From contig CM065700.1 in NCBI GenBank assembly GCA_017654935.2, positions 46,382,094-46,446,093 of the forward strand: 64,000 nucleotides of DNA. The letters are read 5' to 3'. The notes under the pieces are model-generated. The model searched no databases. It saw only the letters and a list, made by a program, of their open reading frames with translations, and had not been told where the DNA came from. Origin of the DNA: Phymorhynchus buccinoides. Taxonomy: Eukaryota > Mollusca > Gastropoda > Neogastropoda > Raphitomidae. Shown piece by piece: positions 42,001 through 50,850 of this stretch (positions are counted from its first letter, which is position 1; each line of letters starts with the position of its first letter). Position numbers and translations under genes: made by a program.

Positions 42001-42669
42001 TCAGTTCGCGGTGTATTGTCCTTTCCTATAAATATATAATAAAGATATTTGATTGTGTGAGATTTCCACGAAGTCACGGAGAACATTAATTTTTGATTCT
42101 AAAGCGTTTAGTTGTCCAATAGGCAAATTTAATTTTTCGGTTTGTAAAGCTGTGAAATAAGACACCCGCAGACACGCCTGCATGCGCGCCGCGGCACGCC
42201 AACATCACACTACGCACACACGCACGGAACGGGAAACACCACCACACCACACACACCACACACATACACAAACCACACATACACACACACAGAGAGAGCG
42301 AGACGAGAGAGAGAGGAGAGAGGAGAGAGACGAGGAATTTCACGAAAGAAATGGCAGAGGAAAATACTACATTCTAAAAAATATAAGATAAAAAATATTA
42401 ATAACGTCTTGGGAAAACTTAAACTTTTATTTTCCAAGGACTATAGTTTTTAGGCAACGCCATTCTTCCAATCTGTCCTGGATATTACATACAAAGCACA
42501 GAACACAAACATGGCAAGGAGACACCACATCAGAGCTCTACACACAAAGGTAGCAACACACGTGATCATTATCAAGCAAAGAGAGGGGGAGAGAGAGAGA
42601 GAGGCGACGAAGACGTCAGAGAGAACTTTGAACTTAAATACTTTATTTTCCAAGGATATACAGTTTAAG
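42001..42669. other. contig end: CA/GA microsatellites and a two-copy direct repeat
   Basis: CA-rich 42,195-42,290 and GA-rich 42,290-42,330. TTATTTTCCAAGGA with flanking ACTTAAA occurs at 42,427 and again at 42,644, about 220 bp apart, as if a tandem repeat were entering the gap. Confidence 0.55.
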
Positions 42670-43169
42670 NNNNNNNNNNNNNNNNNNNNNNNNNNNNNNN
42701 NNNNNNNNNNNNNNNNNNNNNNNNNNNNNNNNNNNNNNNNNNNNNNNNNNNNNNNNNNNNNNNNNNNNNNNNNNNNNNNNNNNNNNNNNNNNNNNNNNNN
42801 NNNNNNNNNNNNNNNNNNNNNNNNNNNNNNNNNNNNNNNNNNNNNNNNNNNNNNNNNNNNNNNNNNNNNNNNNNNNNNNNNNNNNNNNNNNNNNNNNNNN
42901 NNNNNNNNNNNNNNNNNNNNNNNNNNNNNNNNNNNNNNNNNNNNNNNNNNNNNNNNNNNNNNNNNNNNNNNNNNNNNNNNNNNNNNNNNNNNNNNNNNNN
43001 NNNNNNNNNNNNNNNNNNNNNNNNNNNNNNNNNNNNNNNNNNNNNNNNNNNNNNNNNNNNNNNNNNNNNNNNNNNNNNNNNNNNNNNNNNNNNNNNNNNN
43101 NNNNNNNNNNNNNNNNNNNNNNNNNNNNNNNNNNNNNNNNNNNNNNNNNNNNNNNNNNNNNNNNNNNNN
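42670..43169. other. assembly gap (500 N)
   Basis: Exactly 500 N: a scaffold join of unknown true length. Confidence 1.
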
Positions 43170-43179
43170 TAGCCACTCA

Positions 43180-43300
43180 CTACTCAGTCTTGGTAGGAGT
43201 CGGTCCAGGCCCAAAACCCTCGCCTCTATGGGATTCGAACCTTCGACCTCCCAGCCCATTAGTACCACGTCGCTAACCACTACCCACGCTGCTGGTCCAA
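43180..43300 (-). repeat. tRNA-like SINE head (second family)
   Basis: Read on the minus strand: GGGTAGTGGTTAGCGACGTG as an A box and GAAGGTTCGAATCCCATAG as a B box, spaced about as in a tRNA gene. There is no acceptor-stem pairing, so I call it a SINE promoter and not a tRNA. Confidence 0.6.
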
Positions 43301-44496
43301 AAGTAATTTCTAGAACTCCTATCCCTTACCCCTTGAACTTGAAGTACAACAGTTGGTGAAGCATTACCGTAATGTGAACTTGGCATTAAACTGTCACAAT
43401 TTTTACGGGAATTTCCCATGGTTTACGGCAATACTGATTGGCGACTCTGCATTTAGAGGGTTTACGTTCGTTTTTCCTTGCTGCTTATTTTAATTTTCCA
43501 AACTTTCTGTAGAATGAAAATGATTCTTTGGTCTCTATATCAGTATATGTAGGTATTCCAAAGGGGTTTTCAATAGTACATGCTGCACATTGTCTGTTGC
43601 TACAGTTTGATAGATCTTTTGATCCTGATTAATGTGATACCAGAAACAAGTCTGTGTTGTAAAAAATAAAAAAGTTATGACGTTTTTTTGTGATTTTTGG
43701 ACTTAGAAAATTTTTGGGCAACATTTTTTTGCCATTTTCACTCACACACAGCAAAAAAAAAACAGAGATCTCAAAGTTCATGTTTTTAATCTTTATATAC
43801 TGGTAATCAAACACACAAAATTTGTTGACATCAAATGCTTTACGAAAAAAAGTTGTAAATCTCCAAACTCGGTCGAAAATTAAGTTATTTCCACAGATTC
43901 TTGGAACAAAATCGCACAATGGGGGTATTTCAAAGGTCTGGTACACAGTTGTTTTCAGTACTATAACTACAAAATCTGGATTACAACTTTATAGTGATAA
44001 AGAGATTATGCTCAATTTTTTTCAGAACTCTGTGATAGTTACATCATACTGGTCCAATGAAAATGGTACATCATCGAATTTGAGCGCCTGGCCAAAAAGG
44101 ATTAATTTTGAAGGTTTTTCAAATTGCTATATGACTTTGTCATTTTTAATGCTATTGAGTTGTCCTTTATACCAGATTGTCAAGTTTTTAATGTTCTCTA
44201 CTCTGAAAACAAGTAAAAGAGCTAAATTTACCAAACATATTTAAAATTTTAATGCTTTTGTTTACAAAAATATTCAAATTTGCATTTTTTTCACATTTTC
44301 GTCATTACATAAACATCTATATTTCAAGCATAAGGTGTGAAATATATGTCAAATGTTCAGTTTATAAACTTCTCTTGATTGCAATTTACATAAAATAACA
44401 ACAGAAACATACTTTTATCATTATAGGTATAGAGAATAAGGAAACCAGAAATCCAGCACAGTATCGGTTTCACTCCTCTATTTATTTAAAAACAAC
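43301..44496. other. A/T-rich sequence, no gene assigned
   Basis: Contains open frames up to 140 codons on both strands at 43,629-44,244, overlapping each other, with compositions typical of A/T-rich non-coding DNA. I recognise no family. Possibly old flank of the mobile element that follows. Confidence 0.4.
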
Positions 44497-45019
44497 AAAA
44501 ACACTACTTTTAGGGCGAAATAAAATAATTAAAAAAAAATCCGCCCCTTTACCTCCCATTTTAGATACAAAAACACTACTTTAAGGGTGAAAAAAAAGCA
44601 AATAATCAGACTTTTTAAACCCCATTTTAGATACAAAAACACTACTTTAAGGGGCAAAAAAGCAAGAAATCAGACTTTCCTTTATCCCGTCAATTAGGAG
44701 GAAAAAAACACTACTTTAAGGGGCAAAAAAGCAAGAAATCAGACTTTCCTTTATCCCGTCAATTAGGAGGAAAGAAACACTACTTTTAGGGGCAAAAAAG
44801 CAAGAAATCAGACTTTCCTTTATCCCGTCAATTAGGAGGAAAAAAACACTACTTTTAGGGGGCAAAAAAAAGCAAAAAATCAGACTTTCCTTTATCCCGT
44901 CAATTAGGAGGAAAGAAACACTACTTTAAGGGGCAAAAAAGCAAGAAATCAGACTTTCCTTTATCCCGTCAATTAGGAGGAAAGAAACACTACTTTTGGG
45001 GGCAAAAAAAAAAAAAGAT
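44497..45019. repeat. 69-bp minisatellite, eight copies
   Basis: Unit contains AACACTACTTTAAGGGGC, then CAAGAAATCAGACTTTCC, then CCCGTCAATTAGGAGGAAA. Starts of ACACTACTTT are at 44,501, 44,573, 44,639, 44,708, 44,777, 44,846, 44,918 and 44,987, i.e. steps of 66-72 bp. The first two units are the most diverged. It lies 550 bp outside the mobile element. Confidence 0.92.
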
Positions 45020-45560
45020 AAAAAAAGAACGTCACCATAGAATGGGGAAATCCCGATTGAGTCATACTGTTAAACATAAGACGGAACAGGGAATTCCCGA
45101 TTAAGTAGCCATCTATTTTAGGCAAATTAAACAGGGGATATAACTCAGACCTAATGTTTTTAAATTTAAAAAGCGGGTTGTTTTATAAACTATTGTGGAA
45201 ACTGAATAAAGACATTATTGTTTAGTTGTACTATTTCAGTATTTGATTAAAACTTTTAGAATAAAGAACTAAATAAGTTAAATTATTATTGTTTTGATCA
45301 AATAAATAACAAGTAAACCATCATAGATATTTTGCAAGATTTGTTAGTTATATAATACTGTGTTTAGTAAAGGTGATTAGGTGTTTGTTTCCTTCCCTTA
45401 TCTTACTCTTAGCGCAATCTCTACTCACTTTTAGCCTATTTCGTTTTGTACGTCTGTAAAAAGGGTCACTGGCACAGACGTAGGAAGATTGTTTAAATGG
45501 GGGTTCTAAAGTAAGAAAATAGAGTTAATGTAGTTAACAAACACCTAAAACTGTACACAA
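45020..45560. other. A/T-rich, no gene seen
   Basis: No coding block recognised between the minisatellite and the inverted repeat that follows. Confidence 0.5.
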
Positions 45561-45669
45561 CTGACCTTGCTAACTCATCGCTAGTCCTTTGGATCTAGCT
45601 TGGGGTCCTATAGGGCCCGTGGGATCTCAAGTGAGATTCAGAGAACTGGTGGTGAGTTAGCAAGGTCAG
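45561..45669. repeat. 17-bp inverted repeat hairpin, candidate element terminus
   Basis: CTGACCTTGCTAACTCA (45,561-45,577) is exactly complementary to TGAGTTAGCAAGGTCAG (45,653-45,669) with 75 bp between. The loop is G/C-richer than its surroundings and contains GGGTCCTATAGGGCCC. It marks a sharp change from mixed sequence to the T-rich leader of the element genes and may be a terminal or subterminal hairpin. Confidence 0.55.
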
Positions 45670-45679
45670 ATGAGCACAG

Positions 45680-46113
45680 TTTTGCTATTTTTTTTATAAA
45701 ACTTACTTTTTTTAAGTCACTTTTTTAAAACCTTAATTTTTATTTTTTTTGGTCCTTTTTTAAAACTTTTGGTTAAACTTTTTTTTATTTAAAAAAACCC
45801 CTTTTTTTTAAACATTAGTCACTTTTTAAAAAAAAACTTATTTTTTTGGTCCTTTTTTAACACTTGGTTAAACTTCTTTTTAAAAACATTTTAAGCAAAA
45901 AACAAACTTTTGGGCTTTTTTTAAAAGTTACTTTTAAGTTCTTTTTTAAGAAGTTAAGTTCTTTTTAAGTTATTTTTTAAGAAGTTACTATTTTATTTTT
46001 TAAAGTTCTTGCTAAGTCATCTTCAAGTCATTCTCAAGTATTTATTAAGTTCTTACACAAAAACTTACTTAGTACTTATTAAGTTCTTATTAAGTTTTTA
46101 TTATATTAAGTTT
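45680..46113. other. T-rich leader with TTTTTTAAGTTCTT repeats
   Basis: T-rich run with many irregular TTTTTAAGTT(A/C)TTTT motifs lying downstream of the leftmost minus-strand gene. No coding potential. Confidence 0.6.
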
Positions 46114-46560
46114 TCATTGCATTAAAAATGGATCGCTCTCAGGTTTTAAGCTTTTTGGTTTTTGTTTTTCTTGTTTGTTTGCTGCTTTTTCTGATTGTTT
46201 TGTTTGTACTTCTACTCGTTTTTTTTTTGGTTGCATGTGTGTTTTATATAATTTATAAGACAAATAACCAACACCAGCAACCACACCAACAGTAAGCAAT
46301 ACAACATCGTAATTCGTACTGTTTTGTTTGTCTTCTTCTTTTTTAACTGGTATTGCGCTTATGGTTGATTCATCTTCATTCTGAGACAACAGTTTTTGTT
46401 TTGTTTGTTTATTCATTTTTTGTTGTCGATTCCACTCTGACAACCTTTTACCTGCTTCAACTCGTCCTGGGCTCTTCGTTACCTTGGTTGTCGGACTGGG
46501 GCTTGTTTGCTGCTCCGTCTGATTCGTTTGATTCTCTGTCACGTTCATTTTTAATAGCAA
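46114..46560 (-). CDS. element gene: single-pass membrane protein, 148 aa
   Basis: Unrecognised function. The start is at 46,560, or at the internal ATG four codons later (46,548). Residues 1-83 are hydrophilic and rich in Thr, Gln, Lys and Ser, with a notable RVEAGKRLSEWNRQQ stretch at 33-47. A single hydrophobic segment, VVLLTVGVVAGVGYLSY, covers 86-102, and the tail (105-148) is strongly basic, with PKKKR at 111-115. The layout is that of a small membrane-anchored structural protein with basic tail. It overlaps the end of the neighbouring minus-strand gene by about 100 bp in another frame, as in compact viral genomes. I believe similar RV-AGK plus one-helix proteins occur in other invertebrate copies of this element, but this needs a search. 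Confidence 0.6.
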   Translation of the reverse strand: MLLKMNVTENQTNQTEQQTSPSPTTKVTKSPGRVEAGKRLSEWNRQQKMNKQTKQKLLSQNEDESTISAIPVKKEEDKQNSTNYDVVLLTVGVVAGVGYLSYKLYKTHMQPKKKRVEVQTKQSEKAANKQEKQKPKSLKPESDPFLMQ

Positions 46561-47003
46561 TAAAATCTATATGATTAAAAGTAATTAACCCCATGACAAC
46601 AGGTGATAAAAGCCCGCCAAACCTATAAAAAAGATCACAACTAAGAGACTCTAACGATTTAATTAAAACAGGATCTTGACTTAAATCGTACATTAAATCT
46701 TGGCTTGAATCGAGTGGGAAAAAACTGACTAACTAACTTAGTGTACAAGCTTAACACTGTTAGACCTAAACTTTTAACCATTTTAGATCCTAATTGTGCT
46801 TCGTATCTGTTGTAGTACTTTTCAATGTCAGCAGAAGACATTACTTGAATCTGTTCTATACTAAATTCTGTTCCTAAGTATTGCTTTGTTTTTCCACACG
46901 CAGCCAGAGAATACAACTTTTCCTTTTTATTCATAACACTTGTCGACACTTCATCAGAAATTACTGCTTCCTGCGCATTTAACAACAGTTCGTCACAATT
47001 CAT
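46457..47003 (-). pseudogene. element gene: membrane-associated protein, split by a one-base frame break
   Basis: The first part (47,003 to 46,722) reads from an ATG and contains EFSIEQIQVMSSADIEKYY at residues 46-64 and a hydrophobic helix (KSLGLTVLSLYTKLVS) near 76-91. The frame then reaches a stop at 46,659. A second frame that enters at the same point runs on to 46,457 and contains CDLFYRFGGLLSPVVMG, another amphipathic to hydrophobic stretch. The frame change falls at a run of six A on the plus strand (46,719-46,724), so one base gained or lost there, in the DNA or in the assembly, accounts for the split. Role unknown. It is divergent from the plus-strand genes, with 37 bp between the two start codons. 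Confidence 0.55.
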
Positions 47004-47040
47004 TTTTAGTTGATTTATTATTTTTATTTTAAAAACAAAA
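47004..47040. promoter_or_regulatory. bidirectional intergenic region between divergent element genes
   Basis: Only 37 bp of A/T-rich sequence separate the ATG at 47,003 (minus) from the ATG at 47,041 (plus), so both gene sets must share a compact promoter or lie in long divergent transcripts. No TATA motif stands out in the short interval. Confidence 0.4.
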
Positions 47041-47280
47041 ATGAGTGCTGAAAAAACTGTTGCTAACCTTGTATATCAATCTGCTCTGATTGGTGGACTT
47101 TCTGTTGCGTACACGATGGTTGGTAAGAAACTATTGAAAATGAAAGCTGCTGACCTTGGAAAACTTGACCTAGAGCCAGTAGAGGACTCTGGTAAACTAA
47201 TCGCGGTAATCACTGCTTCAATCGCAACAAAAGACTTTTTAGTTAAACAAGGAATAATTCCAGAAAATATAAATATCTAA
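47041..47280 (+). CDS. element gene: small hydrophobic protein, 79 aa
   Basis: Intact short gene with ATG at 47,041 and TAA at 47,278-47,280. It has two moderately hydrophobic segments, SALIGGLSVAYTMVG at 14-28 and KLIAVITASIATKDFLV at 51-67, separated by a charged loop (KMKAADLGKLDLEPVED). Small two-helix membrane proteins of this size are typical of virion membrane or coat proteins, but I recognise no named family. It is followed after 7 bp by the next gene, as if co-transcribed. Confidence 0.62.
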   Translation: MSAEKTVANLVYQSALIGGLSVAYTMVGKKLLKMKAADLGKLDLEPVEDSGKLIAVITASIATKDFLVKQGIIPENINI

Positions 47281-47287
47281 AAATAAA

Positions 47288-47593
47288 ATGGCTTCACTCG
47301 CAATGATGATTGGCGGTGCTGTAGTAAACGCACTTGCTTTTTCAGGTAGTAATTACATGTTTAGTAAGCTAGAAACAAACACGGAAAGACAAAGACATAA
47401 TCGAGCAATGGAGCAATTAGCAGCAGCACAAGACGCTTATGAAAAACAAAGACTCGCTCAGTTAGATTTCATTAACAACAAATTAAAACTGCAAAACCAT
47501 GCAGCCTACACTTTTAAGAATGTTGACGACGCTATTAAAGAGTATTATTTAGTGACAGGAGAAGAAATAGTTCAGTTACCACCACCGAAATGA
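47288..47593 (+). pseudogene. element gene: coiled-coil membrane protein, 101 aa before a premature stop
   Basis: The amino end MASLAMMIGGAVVNALAFSG is a glycine-rich hydrophobic segment, followed by a charged heptad-like region (residues 30-70: ETNTERQRHNRAMEQLAAAQ, then KQRLAQLDFINNKLK). After LPPPK the frame meets TGA at 47,591-47,593 but continues beyond it with SDF. In the next frame, 47,589-47,681 encodes KQKLQEIAFIVVGMTAVYFI, a clear trans-membrane helix ending at a stop. I infer that the ancestral protein carried this helix at its carboxy end and that this copy has a nonsense change plus a frame shift. The same stop is present in the right palindrome arm. Confidence 0.6.
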
Positions 47594-47690
47594 AGCGACT
47601 TCCGAAAAACAAAAACTCCAGGAAATAGCATTTATTGTAGTTGGTATGACTGCTGTTTATTTTATCGCGAAAAACGTGTAGTATTAAAAT

Positions 47691-48659
47691 AAATAATAAA
47701 TTTATTATTCACCAAAAGGTTATTGGAAAGGGTTAACTGCTATTCAAAAATTAAATCAAGCTGCTGGAGTCACTGAACAAACGGCAAAAGAATGGCTATC
47801 TAAACAAGCTATTTGGCAAATCTATTTACCAGCGCCTAATCGAATTAAAAGACCGCACTTTGTCAACTCAACACCAAATGACACTCATCAAATGGATCTT
47901 CTATACCTCCCTCATGATTTATTCAGAAGAAAAAGATTTAAATACGCGCTTACAGTTGTTAACATCTCTTCAAGATATAAAGATGCTGAACCATTGTCTG
48001 ATAAAAGTGCTACTTCAGTCTCTGTCGCTTTACAAGAAATCTATAGACGCGGTCCATTAACTTATCCACGTTTAATTCAAGTTGATGAAGGAAAATAATT
48101 TAAAGGACAATTCAATCAGCTACTGTTAAAACACAAAGTCGCTATTAAAAGGGGTATTCCTGGAAACCATAGATCTCAGGCTTTAGTTGAAAACTTTAAC
48201 AAACAATTGGCAGAAAGACTTTTCTCTTATCAATACCATAGAGAACTCCTTGATTCAACTAGAAACACTGAATGGGTTAGAAGACTGCCCTCCGTTCTGC
48301 GTGTCATGAATAACGAAGAATCTAAGGTCATTGGACTCCGACCAGTAAAAGCAATACAGAAGAAAACAATTGACTTGCCAATTCAACATTCAATTACAAA
48401 ACAACTAATACCATTTGGAGTAAAAGTAAGATTTCTTTATGCACCTGGAGAAGCAGAAGGAGACACTCGCATAAGAGCAACAGATCCAATTTGGAGCATT
48501 GATCCGTACGAAATAAAAAGAATAATAGAAATGAATCCTCCCGTGTATTATTTAAGAGAAACTGATACGACAAACCATATGGCACGACCTACACCGCAAA
48601 GAGTATTTGTTAAAGAAGAACTGCAGATAATCCCATCAGATACAGTTCCTATCATTTGA
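47691..48659 (+). pseudogene. Polinton-type DDE integrase, broken
   Basis: Retrovirus-like integrase of the Polinton/Maverick type (inserts element DNA into the genome). Visible in one main frame: YYSPKGYWKG near the start, HQMDLLYLPHDL with the first catalytic Asp, LIQVDEGK with the second Asp, RSQALVENFN with the catalytic Glu, and a carboxy-terminal region with VRFLYAPGEAEGD and ATDPIWSIDPYEIKRI, the SH3/chromo-like tail. Breaks: TAA at 48,096-48,098 directly after DEGK, a frame offset at a T run near 47,701-47,703 between the presumed start and YYSP, and ATA in place of the ATG that the right arm keeps at the equivalent site. It converges on the ATPase gene, with about 95 bp between the two stop codons. 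Confidence 0.85.
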
Positions 48660-48756
48660 TTAATCTAAAAAATCGAAGATAAATTTGTTAGACTTTTAAC
48701 AATTCCAAAAAAAAAAAAAAAAGTCCTTACAGACACTTCTTTTTTTTTTTCTTCTT

Positions 48757-49371
48757 TCATAAGCATTTGTACTGACTAGGAAAATCTGTTTTTAATACTA
48801 GTTTACAAAATTTCTCTTTTCTTAGCTTTTGTTTAATTTTAGTTTTTTCTTCTTTTGATTCAACATCATTTTCATCAAGACACTCATCAAAGCTGTTTTT
48901 GTCTTTAGTAAAAAACAAAACAACTGTCTTTAACTGTTCTCTAAAGTCTTTTAAAACCGAGTTATACTTCTGAGTTAAAATCCATACGCTAATTCCTGCA
49001 TGCCGACCACTGAATGCTAGTTTTGCTAAACTATTTCTTTTTTGGACAATGTCTCTTTCAGCTGAGCAATCAATGATAAACAAAGTTGGTGTTCCTTTAA
49101 ACAGTTTATAAAAATACTCTAAACATTCGCTTAGTTTATTACTTGGATTGACTAAATAGATTTCGTCATCTGTCCAAATAAGCTTTCTTTCTTTATAAGA
49201 TTTGTTGTATTCTAAAGTAGTACAAAAAATTACTATGTGTTCAAAGTGATTACGATAAACTGTTAGGATTAAATCTAAAGCGAACACACTTTTCCCGCAG
49301 CCTGTCATTCCGCAAAATAAACCACAATGAGGTTCTTTTGTAAGAAAATTTAAATTAGTCTTCAAATCCAT
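48757..49371 (-). CDS. FtsK/HerA-type packaging ATPase, 204 aa, intact
   Basis: P-loop ATPase expected to drive DNA into particles. Walker A is GMTGCGKS (residues 21-28). Walker B is TLFIIDC with Asp101. A sensor-type ILTQ lies at 131-134, and FREQ with a possible arginine finger (Arg144) follows, all as in the FtsK/HerA/A32 group. The second acidic residue of Walker B is Cys, which is unusual. The protein is short, with a charged, Lys/Glu-rich end (EEKTKIKQKLRKEKF). ATG at 49,371 opens a single uninterrupted frame, whereas the right-arm copy (62,098-62,708) is frame-shifted. Zot-like ATPases of filamentous phages are an alternative comparison. Confidence 0.75.
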   Translation of the reverse strand: MDLKTNLNFLTKEPHCGLFCGMTGCGKSVFALDLILTVYRNHFEHIVIFCTTLEYNKSYKERKLIWTDDEIYLVNPSNKLSECLEYFYKLFKGTPTLFIIDCSAERDIVQKRNSLAKLAFSGRHAGISVWILTQKYNSVLKDFREQLKTVVLFFTKDKNSFDECLDENDVESKEEKTKIKQKLRKEKFCKLVLKTDFPSQYKCL

Positions 49372-49431
49372 TATTTTAATACACGATATCTTTTAATCTG
49401 TTGTCTTCAATGTTCAGCTGAGCATCAAATT

Positions 49432-49482
49432 ATCCTGGAGGCAATGCCCGGAGGCAGTGCAACTCCAGGAAAGTCCCGAATT
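49432..49482 (-). repeat. 51-bp piece of the 'GGGCATTGCCTCCAG' repeat family
   Basis: On the minus strand reads TTCGGGACTTTCCTGGAGTT and GCCTCCGGGCATTGCCTCCAGG, matching the start of the repeats at 25,985 and 26,893. CCTGGAG and CTCCAGG within it can pair. It lies 60 bp upstream of the ATPase start and may be the outer edge of the element. Confidence 0.7.
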
Positions 49483-49634
49483 TAGTTTGATTAATCTCTA
49501 TACTTAAAAAATACTTATGCAACATTACAAGCCTTCTCCAAGAAAGTTTCACAGGGTTTTTGTTGCTCTTGCTATAGTATTAAATGTTTTCTATTGGCTC
49601 AATCAAAATGAAATCAGGTACTGATGTAGAACAG

Positions 49635-49994
49635 TCATAAAATAAAGTGTTTCTTTGCTTTACTGCTAAAAATACTACTACTAGTAAATAGTGCAGATGC
49701 AGAAATAGCCAGGTATGGGAATGCCACAACTGAAAGTGGTGAGTGGAACATTTTTTGGGCCAGTTTATAATTCACTTCACCCGCCAAATGCGAGTGGGCA
49801 AAAAACGATGTTCTTTCTCGCGCAAGATTCCTTTCCCAATCCATGTTTTCCCATGCACCGGAAATACGATACGCAAATTGCGTGCTCGCCAGCCAGTGCA
49901 TGTTCGAAATTAAACATTCTTCGGCTTCAACTTCACGTTCAAAGGCATCGCAGCCATCACCCAAAAAGTGTGGGACTAGGAGTGAAACAAACAT
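49635..49994 (-). CDS. uncertain ORF, about 119 aa
   Basis: ATG at 49,994 opens a frame with DGCDAFEREVEAEECLIS and SNMHWLASTQFAYRI. It recalls no family. The opposite strand has an equally long frame reading MFSHAPEIRYANC onwards, and the right-arm copy is frame-shifted, so neither is convincing. A host 5' exon or a degenerate repeat are both possible. Confidence 0.25.
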   Translation of the reverse strand: MFVSLLVPHFLGDGCDAFEREVEAEECLISNMHWLASTQFAYRISGAWENMDWERNLARERTSFFAHSHLAGEVNYKLAQKMFHSPLSVVAFPYLAISASALFTSSSIFSSKAKKHFIL

Positions 49995-50391
49995 TTCTTC
50001 CAAAATGGTAGAAAGAATTTTCGTGGCTTCTCTTCAACGACAAGGCCAACAAAATGAAGTGTTCAGTCTGTTCTCAAAACTCGTCACTGATTGGCAAAAC
50101 GGATTTTGGTTTGGCTGGTAAAACTTTTGGTTTGGTTGTTAAAAAATGTAGGTTGCCAGCCAAAGGCTGGTGGACAACATTTTCCACTTTCAGGGCTGAC
50201 TATACAAAACATGCAGGGTAAATAACCCCATGTCACTAGTCATAATTTAGCTAACAAGAATTTACACTGAGGCAGTAGGTGACACAATGCAAAAGTTTTC
50301 AGTAATCGCAGATTTGGGGCTTTTCACGTTATGCTGTGCAGGTTTTCATGTGCATTGTTGTGTCATTGGCAGAGTCAATAAAGCAAAGAAA

Positions 50392-50496
50392 ATGGAAGGT
50401 GATCAGCCACAGAAGAAAAAAGGGAGAGGAGGCCGAGGTCGAGGAGGCCAGAAGGACAAGCAGGGGCCACGGCCTGGTGGACCCCCACAGGCACAG
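50392..50496 (+). CDS. RG-rich amino-terminal exon of an unidentified host gene
   Basis: Acceptor-like CATTGGCAG at 50,372 and a strong CACAG/GTCAGA donor at 50,497 bound an exon whose only long frame starts at ATG 50,392: MEGDQPQKKKGRGGRGRGGQ and then KDKQGPRPGGPPQAQ, 35 codons ending in phase 0. Basic RG/GG-rich amino termini are typical of RNA-binding proteins and of Argonaute/Piwi proteins, where the arginines are methylated. I cannot name the gene. An identical exon is present on the minus strand at 60,980-61,084. Confidence 0.5.
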
Positions 50497-50689
50497 GTCA
50501 GACTGAGAGCTACCTTCTTTAAAAAAAAAAAAATGTTATCGTGTCCAGGTTTTGATTCTTAATGGGTAAGGTACATATATGTGTCCGGTTTTCAGTTTTC
50601 ACTGGTCTCCCCGCTGCGTGCAGCCAACACATTCCGATTTTGGAGGAGCTCAAAGGACAAAACATTTGGAAGACTTTTTTTGGGGAAAA

Positions 50690-50850
50690 GGCAGGTTAAT
50701 GGGCCAATAACTAAGTCAGAAAAATAGATGACAGAAAGTAAAGGGAAAAGACAGTCAACGAGAGTGACGTATTGGAGGAAGTTAGAAGCACAGAACTTCC
50801 AGTAGGTGGGGAACTATTTGTACGAAAGACCCCCGGTATCCCCATGGGGA
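50690..50850 (-). repeat. 'CCCC-GGGGATACCGG' repeat family, partial
   Basis: Contains GTAAAGGGAAAAGACAG, CACAGAACTTCCAGTAGGTG and ACCCCCGGTATCCCCATGGG. The distal third, including the (GAA)n end, is missing. Confidence 0.75.

Noticed and set aside
42450..43359. Frames running through the second N gap
   Set aside because: Open only because of N; the real content is a contig end and a SINE head.
43629..44244. Overlapping frames of 105 and 140 codons on opposite strands
   Set aside because: A/T-rich, mutually overlapping and without any recognisable motif; not reported as genes.
47465..49371. A bacterial or phage contaminant origin for the integrase/ATPase genes
   Set aside because: They are embedded between animal repeats on the same contig, and the integrase is of the eukaryotic Polinton type.
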